Of a DNA stretch of 64,000 nt, positions 56,195-64,000 are shown piece by piece. The notes under the pieces were generated by a model. The model searched no databases. It had not been told where the DNA came from and saw only the letters and a list, made by a program, of their open reading frames with translations. Position 1 is the stretch's first letter. Every line of letters starts with the position of its first letter. The position numbers and the translations under genes were made by a program. This DNA comes from Rosa chinensis (lineage: Eukaryota > Streptophyta > Magnoliopsida > Rosales > Rosaceae): assembly GCF_002994745.2 (NCBI RefSeq), contig NC_037092.1, positions 71,337,823 through 71,401,822 of the forward strand, in the 5' to 3' direction.

Positions 56195-56752
56195 CTGCCT
56201 GTTGTCTGAATGACCAAAAATGGGAGAAAAACACATTGTAATCAATATATCACACATCGGTTTTTAACGAATCAGTGTCTTCTGATTAATACTCAGACAA
56301 CAGAATTAATTGAACTCTGTTGTCTTAAAAGCTAATCACACAACAGAATTAATTGAACTATGTTGTCCTACAAGTTAATCACACAACGGAAGCAATTAAA
56401 CTCTGTTGTCCTAAAGTTAATCACACAATACATATAGTCTAAGAACTGAAGTTTGAAGAGCAATCAGACAACAGACAAAATAAAAAAATGTTGTCTGATA
56501 TTCTTAACATACAACGGTTGCAAACTGGCACTGTTGTCTGAAGACGCCCCTCAACTGCTGCACAGTTGCGCGCTTGGCATCTGCCGAGCCATCTGCCGAG
56601 CTATCACACAACAGTTATAACCCATACCTGTTGTCTGTGTGTTTATCACACAATTGTGTTCCACCGTTGTCTGATGAAACACTCTACAACGGTGGGTCTT
56701 CAAATCACACAACGGTTTTCTACAGTTGTCTGATAACAAAATTGGTGTAGTG
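56195..56752. repeat. Right subterminal repeats of the CACTA element
   Basis: About a dozen inverted pairs of CAGACAACA / CACACAACNG and TGTTGTCTGA. Three units built around CAACAGAATTAATTGAAC and CTNTGTTGTCNT are arranged in tandem with about 55-bp spacing (56295-56420). Confidence 0.82.
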
Positions 56753-57270
56753 TGTGTTTTGAAGATGATTGGGGGGGGGGGGGCTGACAGTGAACCAAGC
56801 CTCTGAATGGTTTGGTCGGCTTCGTGTGTCGTTACGCCTAACGATATTTCGCCCACCATTGTCATAATACCTGTTAAACGCCCTGAAGCCACGATCACCT
56901 CTTCTAGCATTCTCTCTTCCCCCACTAGAGGCAACAGCTGCGGTGATTCGAGCTACCTGCGCGTCCTTCGCTCGTTCAATCCTGATTTCTCCTTTGACCC
57001 ATGTAACGACGTCATCCATGTCCCGCGACGGGTCACGTAACAGGCTTTCATATAGAGGTGTGTTTGGAAGGAGTCCCTCTCGGAATGCAACCGCGGCGAA
57101 CTGTGGGTCACAATGTACATGTCGCATTTCTGACTTGAACCTTTCGAAGAATTGACCTATTTTTTCCCCCATTTTTTGCTTGGCGCTGAATAAGGTCGCC
57201 ATATCCTTCTTCTGTTTGCAGCTGCAGAAATATTGGGAGATAAAGGTCCTGCTCAAAGTGATGTGTAAGG
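56753..57270 (-). pseudogene. Gag central part of the reverse-strand gypsy element
   Basis: Reverse-strand Retrotrans_gag sequence: SRTFISQYFC (about 57245), KKDMATLFSAKQK, GEKIGQFFERFKSEMRHV (about 57165-57110), FREGLLPNTPLYESLL and an Arg-rich tail (RRGDRGFRAFNRYYD). It forms the capsid layer of the particle. It runs left into the CACTA insertion, with a 13-G run at 56771-56783 that makes the frame unstable. On the right it stops at the head-to-head junction, so the N-terminal half of this gag is missing from this strand. Confidence 0.88.
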
Positions 57271-57620
57271 TCCCTGTTTTCGTCTTTTTTTTTTTTAACC
57301 CTCTGATCTTAACCTTGTCTTTGACGTTATGAAGGAGATAAAGGCTACAAACAACAGATGTCCATCGAAACAACGGATGAGAAGTTGATGTGTAAGCTCT
57401 TCCCATCAAGTCTCACGGGACCAGCCTCGGCTTGGTTCCAGGATCTACAGCCTCAGTCAATCCCGGATTTTGACACTTTGAGGAGGACCTTTATCTCCCA
57501 ATATTTCTGCAGACTGCAACCTCAAACAGAAGAAGGATATGGCGACCTTATTCAGCGTCAAGCAGAAAACGGGGGAAAAAATAGGTCAATTCTTCGAAAG
57601 GTTCAAGTTAGAAATGCGAC
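57121..57620. repeat. Head-to-head gag palindrome (arms about 130 bp, loop about 230 bp)
   Basis: Bases 57121-57250 are a reverse-complement partner of 57484-57620; both encode the TFISQYFC to ERFKxEMRH part of gag, in opposite orientations. The loop contains a T-run and AACCCTCTGATCTTAACC followed by TTGTCTTTGACGTTATG, which also occurs at 33138-33172 in the leader intron of the antisense ORF. Confidence 0.85.
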
Positions 57621-57622
57621 AT
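57340..57622 (+). pseudogene. Forward-strand gag fragment fused to an LTR
   Basis: The forward frame from about 57358 reads DEKLMCKLFPSSLTGPASAWF, then LQPQSIPDFDTLRRTFISQ, a standard Retrotrans_gag start, and ends in ILRKVQVRN where a frame slip occurs. It breaks off at ATGCGACATTGTG and continues as LTR sequence. In intact gag (reverse strand, about 57108-57130) the same CATTGTG occurs a few bases further on, so the deletion joined gag to LTR through a 7-bp microhomology. Confidence 0.8.
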
Positions 57623-58162
57623 TGTGGGAGTGGTCAAATTTTGCTGGGTCCGCAATTAAGGCGATTAACTCCGTAGTTAGTATGGCGTTAAATTTCAGTC
57701 ATGAATGCGGCGATTATTACGATAATAACTACGCACAATGATTATGATTATAAGTGCGCAATGAATGACAATCGTAAATGCGCAATGAATGACTGTCGTA
57801 AGTACTCAATGATTAACTGTTATTAGTGCAGCAATAATTGTCATCATAAGTGTGTAAATAAATGCAGCCATAAAAGCAAAAATAATGGCGGCTTGTTCCC
57901 CAAGTAAGTCATCGCCTATATAAAGGAGGCTCGACGTCCAGGTAAAACATCGAATTCCAATTCTCTCTACTCCACTGCTAGGAAACGTACTGACTTAGGC
58001 ATCGGAGGGTTTTCTGCAAGTACCCCCCCTTCTCCTGGAGCCGACGGTCAAACTTCAGGTCAACGCTCGAAGGAAGCTTCTCGATTGTTCCCGGTCAGCT
58101 CCCGCTCCAGTCCGCATTAATTGGTGAGTCAAACTCCTCGACGGAATTTTTCGACACCAACA
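57623..58162 (+). mobile_element. Forward LTR 'a' (type B)
   Basis: 540 bp, starts TGTGGGAGTGGTCAAATT, ends CACCAACA. TATA box CTATATAAAGG near 57916. Followed by a PBS-like TGGCGCCGTCTGTGGG at 58165. Confidence 0.85.
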
Positions 58163-58785
58163 AGTGGCGCCGTCTGTGGGAAACACTTTTCCCTGAAAAA
58201 GTGATGGCGGGAGCTGTACCATTGGAAATCTCATTTCTATCACTAAGGACTGGGAGTGATAGAATACAAGCCCAAAAGAGACAAAAGTTCGAGCAACGTA
58301 AACTAGCGTTCCTTTTTTTTTAGTAATCATGTTTCTGATTTTTGCTTCCTTTTGTATTTGAAATAAATTTGTGGCCGGTGTTTCCGAATTGTATGTGTAA
58401 GGCTGGTGGCCAAAGTAAATACCCAAGGCCGGTGGCCAAAAAGAATAAAACTTTGTTTATCAGATTCACAGGGAAATGGGGGCAATTCCAAATCTCATGC
58501 TGAAAATGACTCTTTACCTCGAGGAAAGAATCGAGGCAGCTAGGGCCCAAGGAAAGAATCGAGGCGGCCAGGTCTCGAGGAAAGATTCAGGGCAGCCAGG
58601 GCCTGAGGAAAGATTTGGGGCGGCCAGGACGGCCAGAGCCTAAGGAAAGAATCGGTGCGGTTAGGGCCTGAGGAAAGAATCGAGTCGGCCAGGGCTCGAG
58701 GAAATATTCAAGGCAAGATTCGAAACAGCCAGTGAATGGAAATTTCCTCTTAGGACGAGTGTCCAAAGAGAAAATTTGGGGGCAT
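58163..58785 (+). other. Short internal region 1 (PBS to PPT, no coding)
   Basis: 623 bp between LTRs a and b. It contains the PBS (58165-58180), GGCCGGTGGCC motifs (58395-58440), a 28-bp minisatellite (58516-58725) and a purine tract ending TTTGGGGGCAT at the next LTR. All of gag-pol is missing, so a-internal-b is a mini-element (LARD/TRIM-like deletion derivative). Confidence 0.75.
58516..58725 (+). repeat. 28-bp minisatellite, about 7 units (copy 1)
   Basis: Unit CCTGAGGAAAGAATCGGGGC followed by GGCCAGGG, with one 37-bp longer unit near 58600-58636. The 28-base period rotates the reading frame, so the repeat is not coding by design. Confidence 0.85.
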
Positions 58786-59314
58786 TGTGGGAGTGGTCAA
58801 ATTCTGCTGGGTCTGCAATTAAGGCGATTAACTCCGTAGTTAGTATGACGTTAAATTTCAGTCATGAATGCGGCAATTATTACTATAATAACTACGCACA
58901 ATGATTAAGATTATAAGTGCACAGTCGTAAATGCAAAATGAATGACTGTCGTAAGTACGCAATGTTTAACTGTTATTAGTGCAGCAATAATTGTCATCAT
59001 AAGTGTGTAAATAAATGCAGCCATAAAAGCAAAAATAATGGCGGCTTGTTCCCCAAGTAAGTCATCGCCTATATAAAGGAGGCTCGACGTCCAGGTAAAA
59101 CTTCGAATTCCAATTCTCTCTACTCCACTGCTAAGAAACATACTGACTTAGGCATCGAAGGGTTTTCTGCAGGTACCCCCCTTCTTCTCAAGCCGAGGGT
59201 CAAACTTCAGGTCAACGCTCGAAGGAAGCTTCTCGATTGTTCCTGGTTAGCTCTCGTTCCAGTCCGCATTAATTGGTGAGTCAAACTCCTTGACGGAATT
59301 TTTCGACACCAACA
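58786..59314 (+). mobile_element. Forward LTR 'b' (type B)
   Basis: 529 bp, closely similar to LTR a, with a deletion near 58920. It ends CACCAACA but is followed by AGACCAATTTGACC instead of a PBS. Confidence 0.82.
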
Positions 59315-59394
59315 AGACCAATTTGACCCACCATTATGACCATTGACCCTCGCCATAAGTACGCAAACAATGACAATCGAGCGTTGTGCGGGTA
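59315..59394 (+). repeat. Truncated type-A LTR start
   Basis: It duplicates the beginning of the type-A LTR (AATTTGACCCACCATTATGA and on to ACAATGACAATCG) just before the complete type-A LTR c. It is a short head-to-tail remnant. Confidence 0.7.
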
Positions 59395-59954
59395 ATTGAC
59401 GAATTTGACCCACCATTATGACCATTGACCCTCGCCATAAGTAAGCAAACAATGACAATCGTAGATGCGGTGGCAATTACCGTTATTAACGCCATAATAA
59501 AGATGGCGTTATGGAGGCGCGGTTATAATGATGTGACATAATGGCGTTAGGAAATAAACGTGGAGTAATGACGTTATTCCATAACGCGAAGTGATGCGTT
59601 ATTGAGTAACGCGAATTGATGGCGTTATTCAATACTGCGGAGTTATGGCGATAATCAGTACAGTTATCGATATTAAACATGATTTGAGGGGCAAGCTCTC
59701 CCTCACCTATAAATAGGGGGCATACTGACCAGGTAAGATATCAAATTCCAACTTGTTGTACTCCACAACTAAGAAACGTATTGACTTAGGCATCGAAGGG
59801 TTTTCTGCAGGTATCTCCCATTCTCCTCGAGCCGACGGTCAAACTCCAGGTCAATGCTCGAGGGAAGCTTCTCAATTGTTCCCAGGTCAGCTTCCGCTCC
59901 AGTCCGCATTCATTGGCAAGTCAAACTCCTCAACGGAATTTTTCGTCACCAACA
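59395..59954 (+). mobile_element. Forward LTR 'c' (type A)
   Basis: 560 bp, starts TGTGCGGGTAATTGACG, ends CACCAACA. It matches the reverse complement of the left terminal LTR (31859-32440) along its length. TATA box CCTATAAATAGGGGG near 59706. Followed by a PBS-like TGGCGCTGTCTGTGGG at 59957. Confidence 0.85.
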
Positions 59955-60590
59955 AGTGGCGCTGTCTGTGGGAAACATTTTTCCCTAAAAAGTGATGGCG
60001 GGAGCTGCACCATTGGAAATCTCATTTCTATCACTAAGGACTGGGAGTGATAGAATACAAGCCCGAAAGAGACAAAAGTTCGGGTAACGTAAACTAGCAT
60101 TCCTTTTTTTTTAGTAATCATATTTCTGATTTTTGCTTCCTTTTATGTTTGAAATAGTGGCCAGTGTTTCCGAATTGTATGTGTAAGGCTGGTGGCCAAA
60201 GTAAATACCCAAGGCCGGTGGCCAAAAAGAATAAAACGTTGTTTATCAGATTCAAAGGGAAATGGGGGCAATTCCAAATCTCATGCTGAAAATGACTCTT
60301 TACCTCGAGGAAAGAATCAAGGCGGCCAGGGCCCGAGGAAAGAATCGAGTCGGCCAAGGCCTGAGGAAAGATTCAGGGCAGCCAGGGCCTGAGGAAAGAT
60401 TTGGGGCGGCCAGGGCCCAAGGAAAGAATCGGGGCGGTCAAGGCCTGAGGAAAGAATCGGGGCAGCCAGGGCTAGAGGAAAGAATAGGGGCGGCCAGGGC
60501 TCGAGGAAATATTCGAGGCAAGATTCGAAACAACCAGAGAATGGAAATTTCCTCTTAGGATGAGTGTCCAAAGAGAAAATTTAGGGGCAT
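59955..60590 (+). other. Short internal region 2 (PBS to PPT, no coding)
   Basis: 636 bp, highly similar to 58163-58785, again with PBS, GGCCGGTGGCC motifs, the 28-bp minisatellite and a purine tract before the LTR. Confidence 0.75.
60303..60525 (+). repeat. 28-bp minisatellite, about 8 units (copy 2)
   Basis: Eight consecutive 28-bp units can be counted, e.g. CCTGAGGAAAGATTTGGGGC followed by GGCCAGGG. The last unit is degenerate. Confidence 0.88.
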
Positions 60591-61131
60591 TGTGGGAGTG
60601 GTCAAATTCTGCTGGGTCCGCAATTAAGGCGATTAACTCCGTAGTTAGTATGACGTTAAATTTCAGTCATGAATGCGGCGATTATTACGATAATAACTAC
60701 GCACAATGATTACGATTATAAGTGCGTAATGAATGACAGTCGTAAATGCGCAATGAATGACTGTCGTAAGTACGCAATGATTAACTATTATTAGTGCAGC
60801 AATAACTGTCATCATAAGTGTGTAAATACATGCAGCCATAAAAGCAAAAATAATGGCGGCTTGTTCCCCAAGTAAGTCATCGCCTATATAAAAGAGGCTC
60901 GACGTCCAGGTAAAACATCGAATTCCAACTTGTTGTACTCCACAACTAAGAAACGTACTGACTTAGGCATCAGAGGGTTTTTTGCTGGTATCCCCCTTTC
61001 TCCTCGAGTCGACGGTCAAACTCCATGTCAACGCTCGAGGGAAGCTTCTCGATTATTCTCAGGTCAGCTTCCACTCCAGTCCGCATTCATTGGTGAGTCA
61101 AACTCCTCAAAGGAATTTTTCGTCACCAACA
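60591..61131 (+). mobile_element. Forward LTR 'd' (type B), right end of the complex
   Basis: 541 bp, starts TGTGGGAGTGGTCAAATT, ends CACCAACA, and is followed directly by TGCAT (61132-61136), the partner of the left flank. Confidence 0.85.
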
Positions 61132-61136
61132 TGCAT

Positions 61137-61541
61137 ACAACTATATATGCAAGTCTTGTAAATTATTGCAGTATTATTTATTTGAACAATGATGTTTATC
61201 AAAACATTAGAACATATGTAAGAAAAGTTGAATAAATTTCTTCACTATCTATTTGAGTATTTGCTTGGGATACTAGAATTATCAAAACAAAAAGTGAAAT
61301 TCATCATAGTTTGATAGTATTATAATAGTGGGTAGTTCATTGATTCATATGTATCTAGGTTTTGATGTCCAGTAAACTAAAGATCATGAGAACCATGGTG
61401 CCTTTTTCAGAATGAACAAGCAAAATTTTCCAATCCCGTGACAAGTTTCACCTTGCAATTAGATATATTCCCTTACTAGATGAACTTGATTCATAGAAAT
61501 AGAGAGAACCAGAAAAAAAATGAAACGGATGGAATTGAAGT

Positions 61542-61574
<33 letters not shown>

Positions 61575-61739
61575 GCGTTGTTATTTGCAAGAGATCGGAG
61601 AAAGAGTTTAGTAAGGGAGACAGGAAGATGGGGAAGGGTAAAAGAGGAAAAACATAGGGAAAAACTAGCAAACAAAATTTGAGAGGTGTGAATGAAGAAA
61701 ACTAGGATGTGCAAATAAAAATATAAAATTACCCTTTTT
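61137..61739. other. Right part of the outer insertion in copy 2
   Basis: AT-rich, no gene. Contains a (GA)15 microsatellite at 61544-61573 and the TAGGATGTG motif (61703-61711) that mirrors CACATCCTA at 31654. The boundary with duplicated sequence is near 61740. Confidence 0.5.
61544..61573 (+). repeat. (GA)15 microsatellite
   Basis: Uninterrupted dinucleotide run. Confidence 0.95.
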
Positions 61740-62956
61740 TAGAACTTTTTTTAGGAGTATAGGATTTTGAGTTTCAACTCAGTTGAGCAAACCTTTGTGA
61801 GACTTTTTTTTTTATTTTTTAAATTAGCCCGATCCTTTGCTAGGTCATTAGGGTTCTGGAAAAACATGCTTTAATAAGCAAAAGTTGAGAATTCAACACA
61901 TTTTCTGGTATTTATGGTTTGCTGAATGTGGATCACCGTTTGGAATATAGTCTATGATTGAAGTACATCAGAGGATCCATTTCCAGGAAAGTCTCTTTGT
62001 AATGTTTTTCTTTCTTTATCTTCAAGCTTTTGGAAGTCGTGGTCGACTAGTTATGTAATGGGGACATACAAACTCGTCCACTATCAATTGTGGAGATTTT
62101 TCGTCACCCACAAAATCAAAGCTTATTAACCTTTTATATGGTGTTCAATGTACCTGTCGTCATTAACTCTACGACCATTTACATATTTTCGTACTAAGTG
62201 AATAAGTGATCATATTCCTGGGTTGTTTTGAGAATGAAAGAACCTTTTGCCAAAAAATGGTGATAAAAGATGCCTGTGGATGAAAGCCTTAAGGACCACA
62301 GAGCATAGACATATGCGTGTGACTGAAGACGAGAGACTGAGAAGCGACAGAGATCTAGATAAGAAGTCCAGAAAGGTCTATAATATCATTGGTTTGCAAA
62401 TTGCAAGCTGGCTTTGGAGTTTGGAGGACGAATCAGAAGATTCATCTCTCCTCTGTTGATATAAATCATTACTATTTGGATCTGGACTTTTTGATTTTCT
62501 GATGTGCAATATATATGGATTTTTATATGCGAATTGTCTTTCCTCTGGTTTGCATAAGCAAGTCTTTATATTATGGAGTTCATCTCCATGACACTGCCAT
62601 CAGTGCCATGGATTGTTTCTGTGGGAGTCTAAGTCAGTTTTAATTGGACATGCATGCACTGTTATGAACGGTAGTCCCTTTTGGAATTTGATCCAAGATA
62701 TGCGTTCAGATTAGGGCTTGTTGGGTTTCCCTCCTTGGATTCCATAAAAGAGATTCAGTGTGAGTTCTATGTGTTTTCAAGTAGATATTATTAGAATCAT
62801 TCTAGTGGCGGGAGGAAATAGTAACTTCTCTGTATTTGGTTTGCCAAATATATGGGTGTAAGGGTGTTGATAGTGAAAGAATGGACTGATCCAATAGGAT
62901 ATTGATATTGTTTTGGCATTGATTCTTCTTTATTTTTATTAAGAAAACAAAACTTT
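61740..62956 (+). repeat. Segmental duplication, copy 2, part B
   Basis: Resumes homology to copy 1 at 11170 (TTTTTAGGAGT(C/A)TAGGATTTTG), skips the copy-1-specific block at 11345-11740, and runs to about 12815 of copy 1. Confidence 0.85.
62250..62459 (+). CDS. Small conserved ORF or orphan exon (copy 2)
   Basis: Frame matching 12034-12207 (PKNGDKRCLWMKALRTTEHR and on), with 17 extra C-terminal codons because copy 1's TAG is TGG here. It has no in-frame ATG at the copy-1 position because GGATGGACC is deleted, so it cannot start the same way. Probably a relic exon; coding status unproven. Confidence 0.28.
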   Translation, partial: PKNGDKRCLWMKALRTTEHRHMRVTEDERLRSDRDLDKKSRKVYNIIGLQIASWLWSLEDESEDSSLLC

Positions 62957-64000
62957 ATAGAGGGTTTAAGGGTTTTTGTCAATTTACCCCATTTTAAGGG
63001 ATTTTTTCCCACTTAACCCATTAAGTTTTTTTAATTACCTCTTACCCAAAAACTCTAAGGAGGTCTTCCCTAATACCCCATTAAGATTTTTTTTTTTTTA
63101 AATTTTTTTAATACTATTTTACCCTCACCCCTTTGTTACTTAGAGAGAGAGAGAGAGAATGGAAGAGAGAGAAACCATGGGATACTTCGCCGGAGCCCCA
63201 TCATCGACCGCCGGAGTCCAGTCACCGGCTGCCGGAATCCGGTCAACTTTAACCAGATTCCCGTCAACTTTCGCCGGATTCCGGTCACCAGCAGTCGGAT
63301 TCCAGCCACCGGCTGCCACTTACCGGCATTTGCTGAAAATCTCACCGGAAAGTTTTTTTGCACCCAATAGACATTTATTGCCCCCTAATAGACGTCTATT
63401 GCCTCCCAATAGACTACTATCAGCCATGTATTACCCTCCAATAGCCATGTATTGCCCCCCAGTAGACGTGTGTTGCCCCCCAATAGGACTTTCAGTTGCC
63501 AGAATGAGAACTAATCTCCCTAAATTTAGACAAATAAAACTTTGATTACAGAGAAAAAAAAAAGAAAAAAAAAAAGAGATTACATCAATTCAAAACGTCT
63601 ATTGCTCCCTAATAGCCGTCTATTGCCCTCCAATAGAGGGGTAATAGACGTCTTTTAGGGGGCAATAGACATTCAAAACTTTTTTTTCTTTCCTTCTGTC
63701 TCGTTACTTAAAAAAAAAAAAAAAAGCTAGAAATTGATATGGGCACCCAGAGAAAAGCTCCGGGCACCCAATCGGATTTCGAACAGTTCAACCGTGAAAC
63801 TTGAACCATGACGCCGCCGATTTCTCATAACCTCGGAGCCTCCATCGTGAAATTGATCGGAATTGGAGGCGTTAGGTTCGGAATTGGGGCTGGGCCTTGT
63901 CGATAGGAATCATAATCGGAATCGGGGCTAGGCCTTGTCGATCGGAGTCTGAATCACCGCTGTGCCTTGCTGTCGAGTGTCTTCTCCGCAACCAAAGAAA
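62957..64000 (+). mobile_element. Probable Mutator-like element, left part (right end outside window)
   Basis: The point where duplication homology ends is followed by GGTTTAAGGGTTTTTGTC and a CCCC-rich stretch, the look of a long Mutator-like terminal repeat. A microsatellite (GA)n at 63141-63157, a CCGG-rich open stretch from 63159 (128 codons, repetitive PxxRxLL-like) and the repeated block CTATTGCCCCCCAATAG follow. The opposite end and target duplication are not visible, so the call rests on context and terminal sequence style. Confidence 0.4.
63365..63670. repeat. Repeat field built on AATAGACGTCTATTGCCCCC
   Basis: About ten partly palindromic units (AATAGACGTCTATTG, ATTGCCCCCCAATAGAC and reversed forms such as GGGGCAATAGAC) within 300 bp, in both orientations. 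Confidence 0.75.

Larger units (their letters stand above)
43863..56752 (+). mobile_element. CACTA (En/Spm) transposon, 12.9 kb
   Basis: Both ends are CACTACACCAATTTTGTTAT, continuing to 28 identical inverted bases, and are flanked by the 3-bp duplication TGT (43860-43862 and 56753-56755). The interior encodes a TNP2-type transposase and a second TNPD-like protein with a ULP1-like protease end, both on the forward strand. Subterminal regions hold many short TCAGACAAC/CACACAAC motifs. The element splits the gag of the reverse-strand gypsy element. Perfect ends mean a recent insertion, yet each gene has a premature stop, so it is probably non-autonomous now. Confidence 0.95.
31859..61131. mobile_element. 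Nested Tat-lineage gypsy complex with inverted LTR ends
   Basis: A 29.3-kb block flanked by TGCAT on both sides (31854-31858 and 61132-61136). The left terminal LTR is in reverse orientation and the right terminal LTR is forward, so both outer ends are LTR 3' ends (CACCAACA). The main body is a reverse-strand Tat-lineage element (gag right, integrase left). It contains a CACTA element, a solo LTR and an unclassified insertion, and is rearranged at 57121-61131 into forward-strand LTR pieces. The matching 5-bp flanks suggest one integration event, but the LTR orientation contradicts a standard one. Confidence 0.7.
31641..61735. mobile_element. Whole insertion in duplication copy 2 (outer element plus nested complex)
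   Basis: Copy 1 is continuous across this point (about 11150-11172), so everything here was added to copy 2 or deleted from copy 1. Just inside each edge lie CACATCCTA (31654-31662) and its complement TAGGATGTG (61703-61711) in similar AT-rich context. This suggests an outer terminal-inverted-repeat element about 0.8 kb long without its nested contents. The outer element's class is not clear, and exact ends and target duplication cannot be fixed because of AT-rich flanks. Confidence 0.45.

Noticed and set aside
60192..60571. Repetitive ORFs (RGKNRGGQG-like) in both strands
   Set aside because: They are translations of the 28-bp minisatellite; the period is not a multiple of three and the frame rotates.
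61448..61714. Reverse-strand ORFs rich in Ser-Leu repeats
   Set aside because: Produced by the (GA)n microsatellite.

Overview
This window is nuclear DNA of a flowering plant, almost certainly a eudicot. The evidence is intron-bearing, AT-rich sequence, two LISCL-type GRAS transcription factor genes, and a dense set of plant-specific transposons (copia, Tat-lineage gypsy, LINE, CACTA, Mutator-like, Helitron and PIF/Harbinger MITE). The style of the genes and repeats resembles a rosid such as Rosaceae, but that is an impression and cannot be confirmed from one window. Very little is ordinary gene space. The only two clearly intact host genes are the GRAS paralogues at 8065-10056 and 28550-30535.

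Layout. 1-1650: the 3' part of a non-autonomous copia-like element (end of 5' LTR, PBS, about 1 kb non-coding interior, full 3' LTR). 2168-3873: a Mutator-like element with about 290 bp inverted repeats and a perfect 9-bp target duplication. 3883-7260: AT-rich sequence without a recognisable gene. 7270-7830: two head-to-tail non-autonomous Helitrons. 7899-12815: copy 1 of a segmental duplication holding GRAS gene 1. 12978-16192: a second, older Mutator-like element full of a degenerate TAGTAGCTTTT repeat. 16680-16972: a PIF/Harbinger MITE. 17870-22084: a decayed copia element, 5'-truncated, sitting in the 3' part of a reverse-strand LINE (22085-26340). 28375-31640: first half of duplication copy 2, with GRAS gene 2.

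Copy 2 is then interrupted by about 30 kb and resumes at 61740-62956. The interruption is a nested complex at 31859-61131, flanked by the 5-bp repeat TGCAT. It is built on a reverse-strand Tat-lineage gypsy element: gag, protease, RT, degenerate RNase H plus a second archaeal-type RNase H, and integrase. On the opposite strand, between integrase and the 3' LTR, lies a multi-exon ORF with its own TATA box. The gypsy element is interrupted by a 12.9-kb CACTA transposon in gag (43863-56752), a solo LTR in RT (41682-42189) and an unclassified 1.8-kb insertion between the RNase H and integrase regions. At its right end the orientation flips: a head-to-head gag palindrome leads into four forward-strand LTRs and two short internal regions with 28-bp minisatellites. 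Both outer ends of the complex are therefore LTR 3' ends, which one simple integration does not explain. The last kilobase (62957-64000) looks like the start of a third Mutator-like element.

How it fits together: a tandem or near-tandem duplication produced two GRAS genes with their flanks. Successive transposon insertions then separated and rebuilt the region around them. The coding capacity of nearly every transposon is broken by stops, frameshifts or lost catalytic residues. The CACTA element has perfect termini but its two genes each carry a nonsense codon. I found no rRNA, tRNA or CRISPR array.
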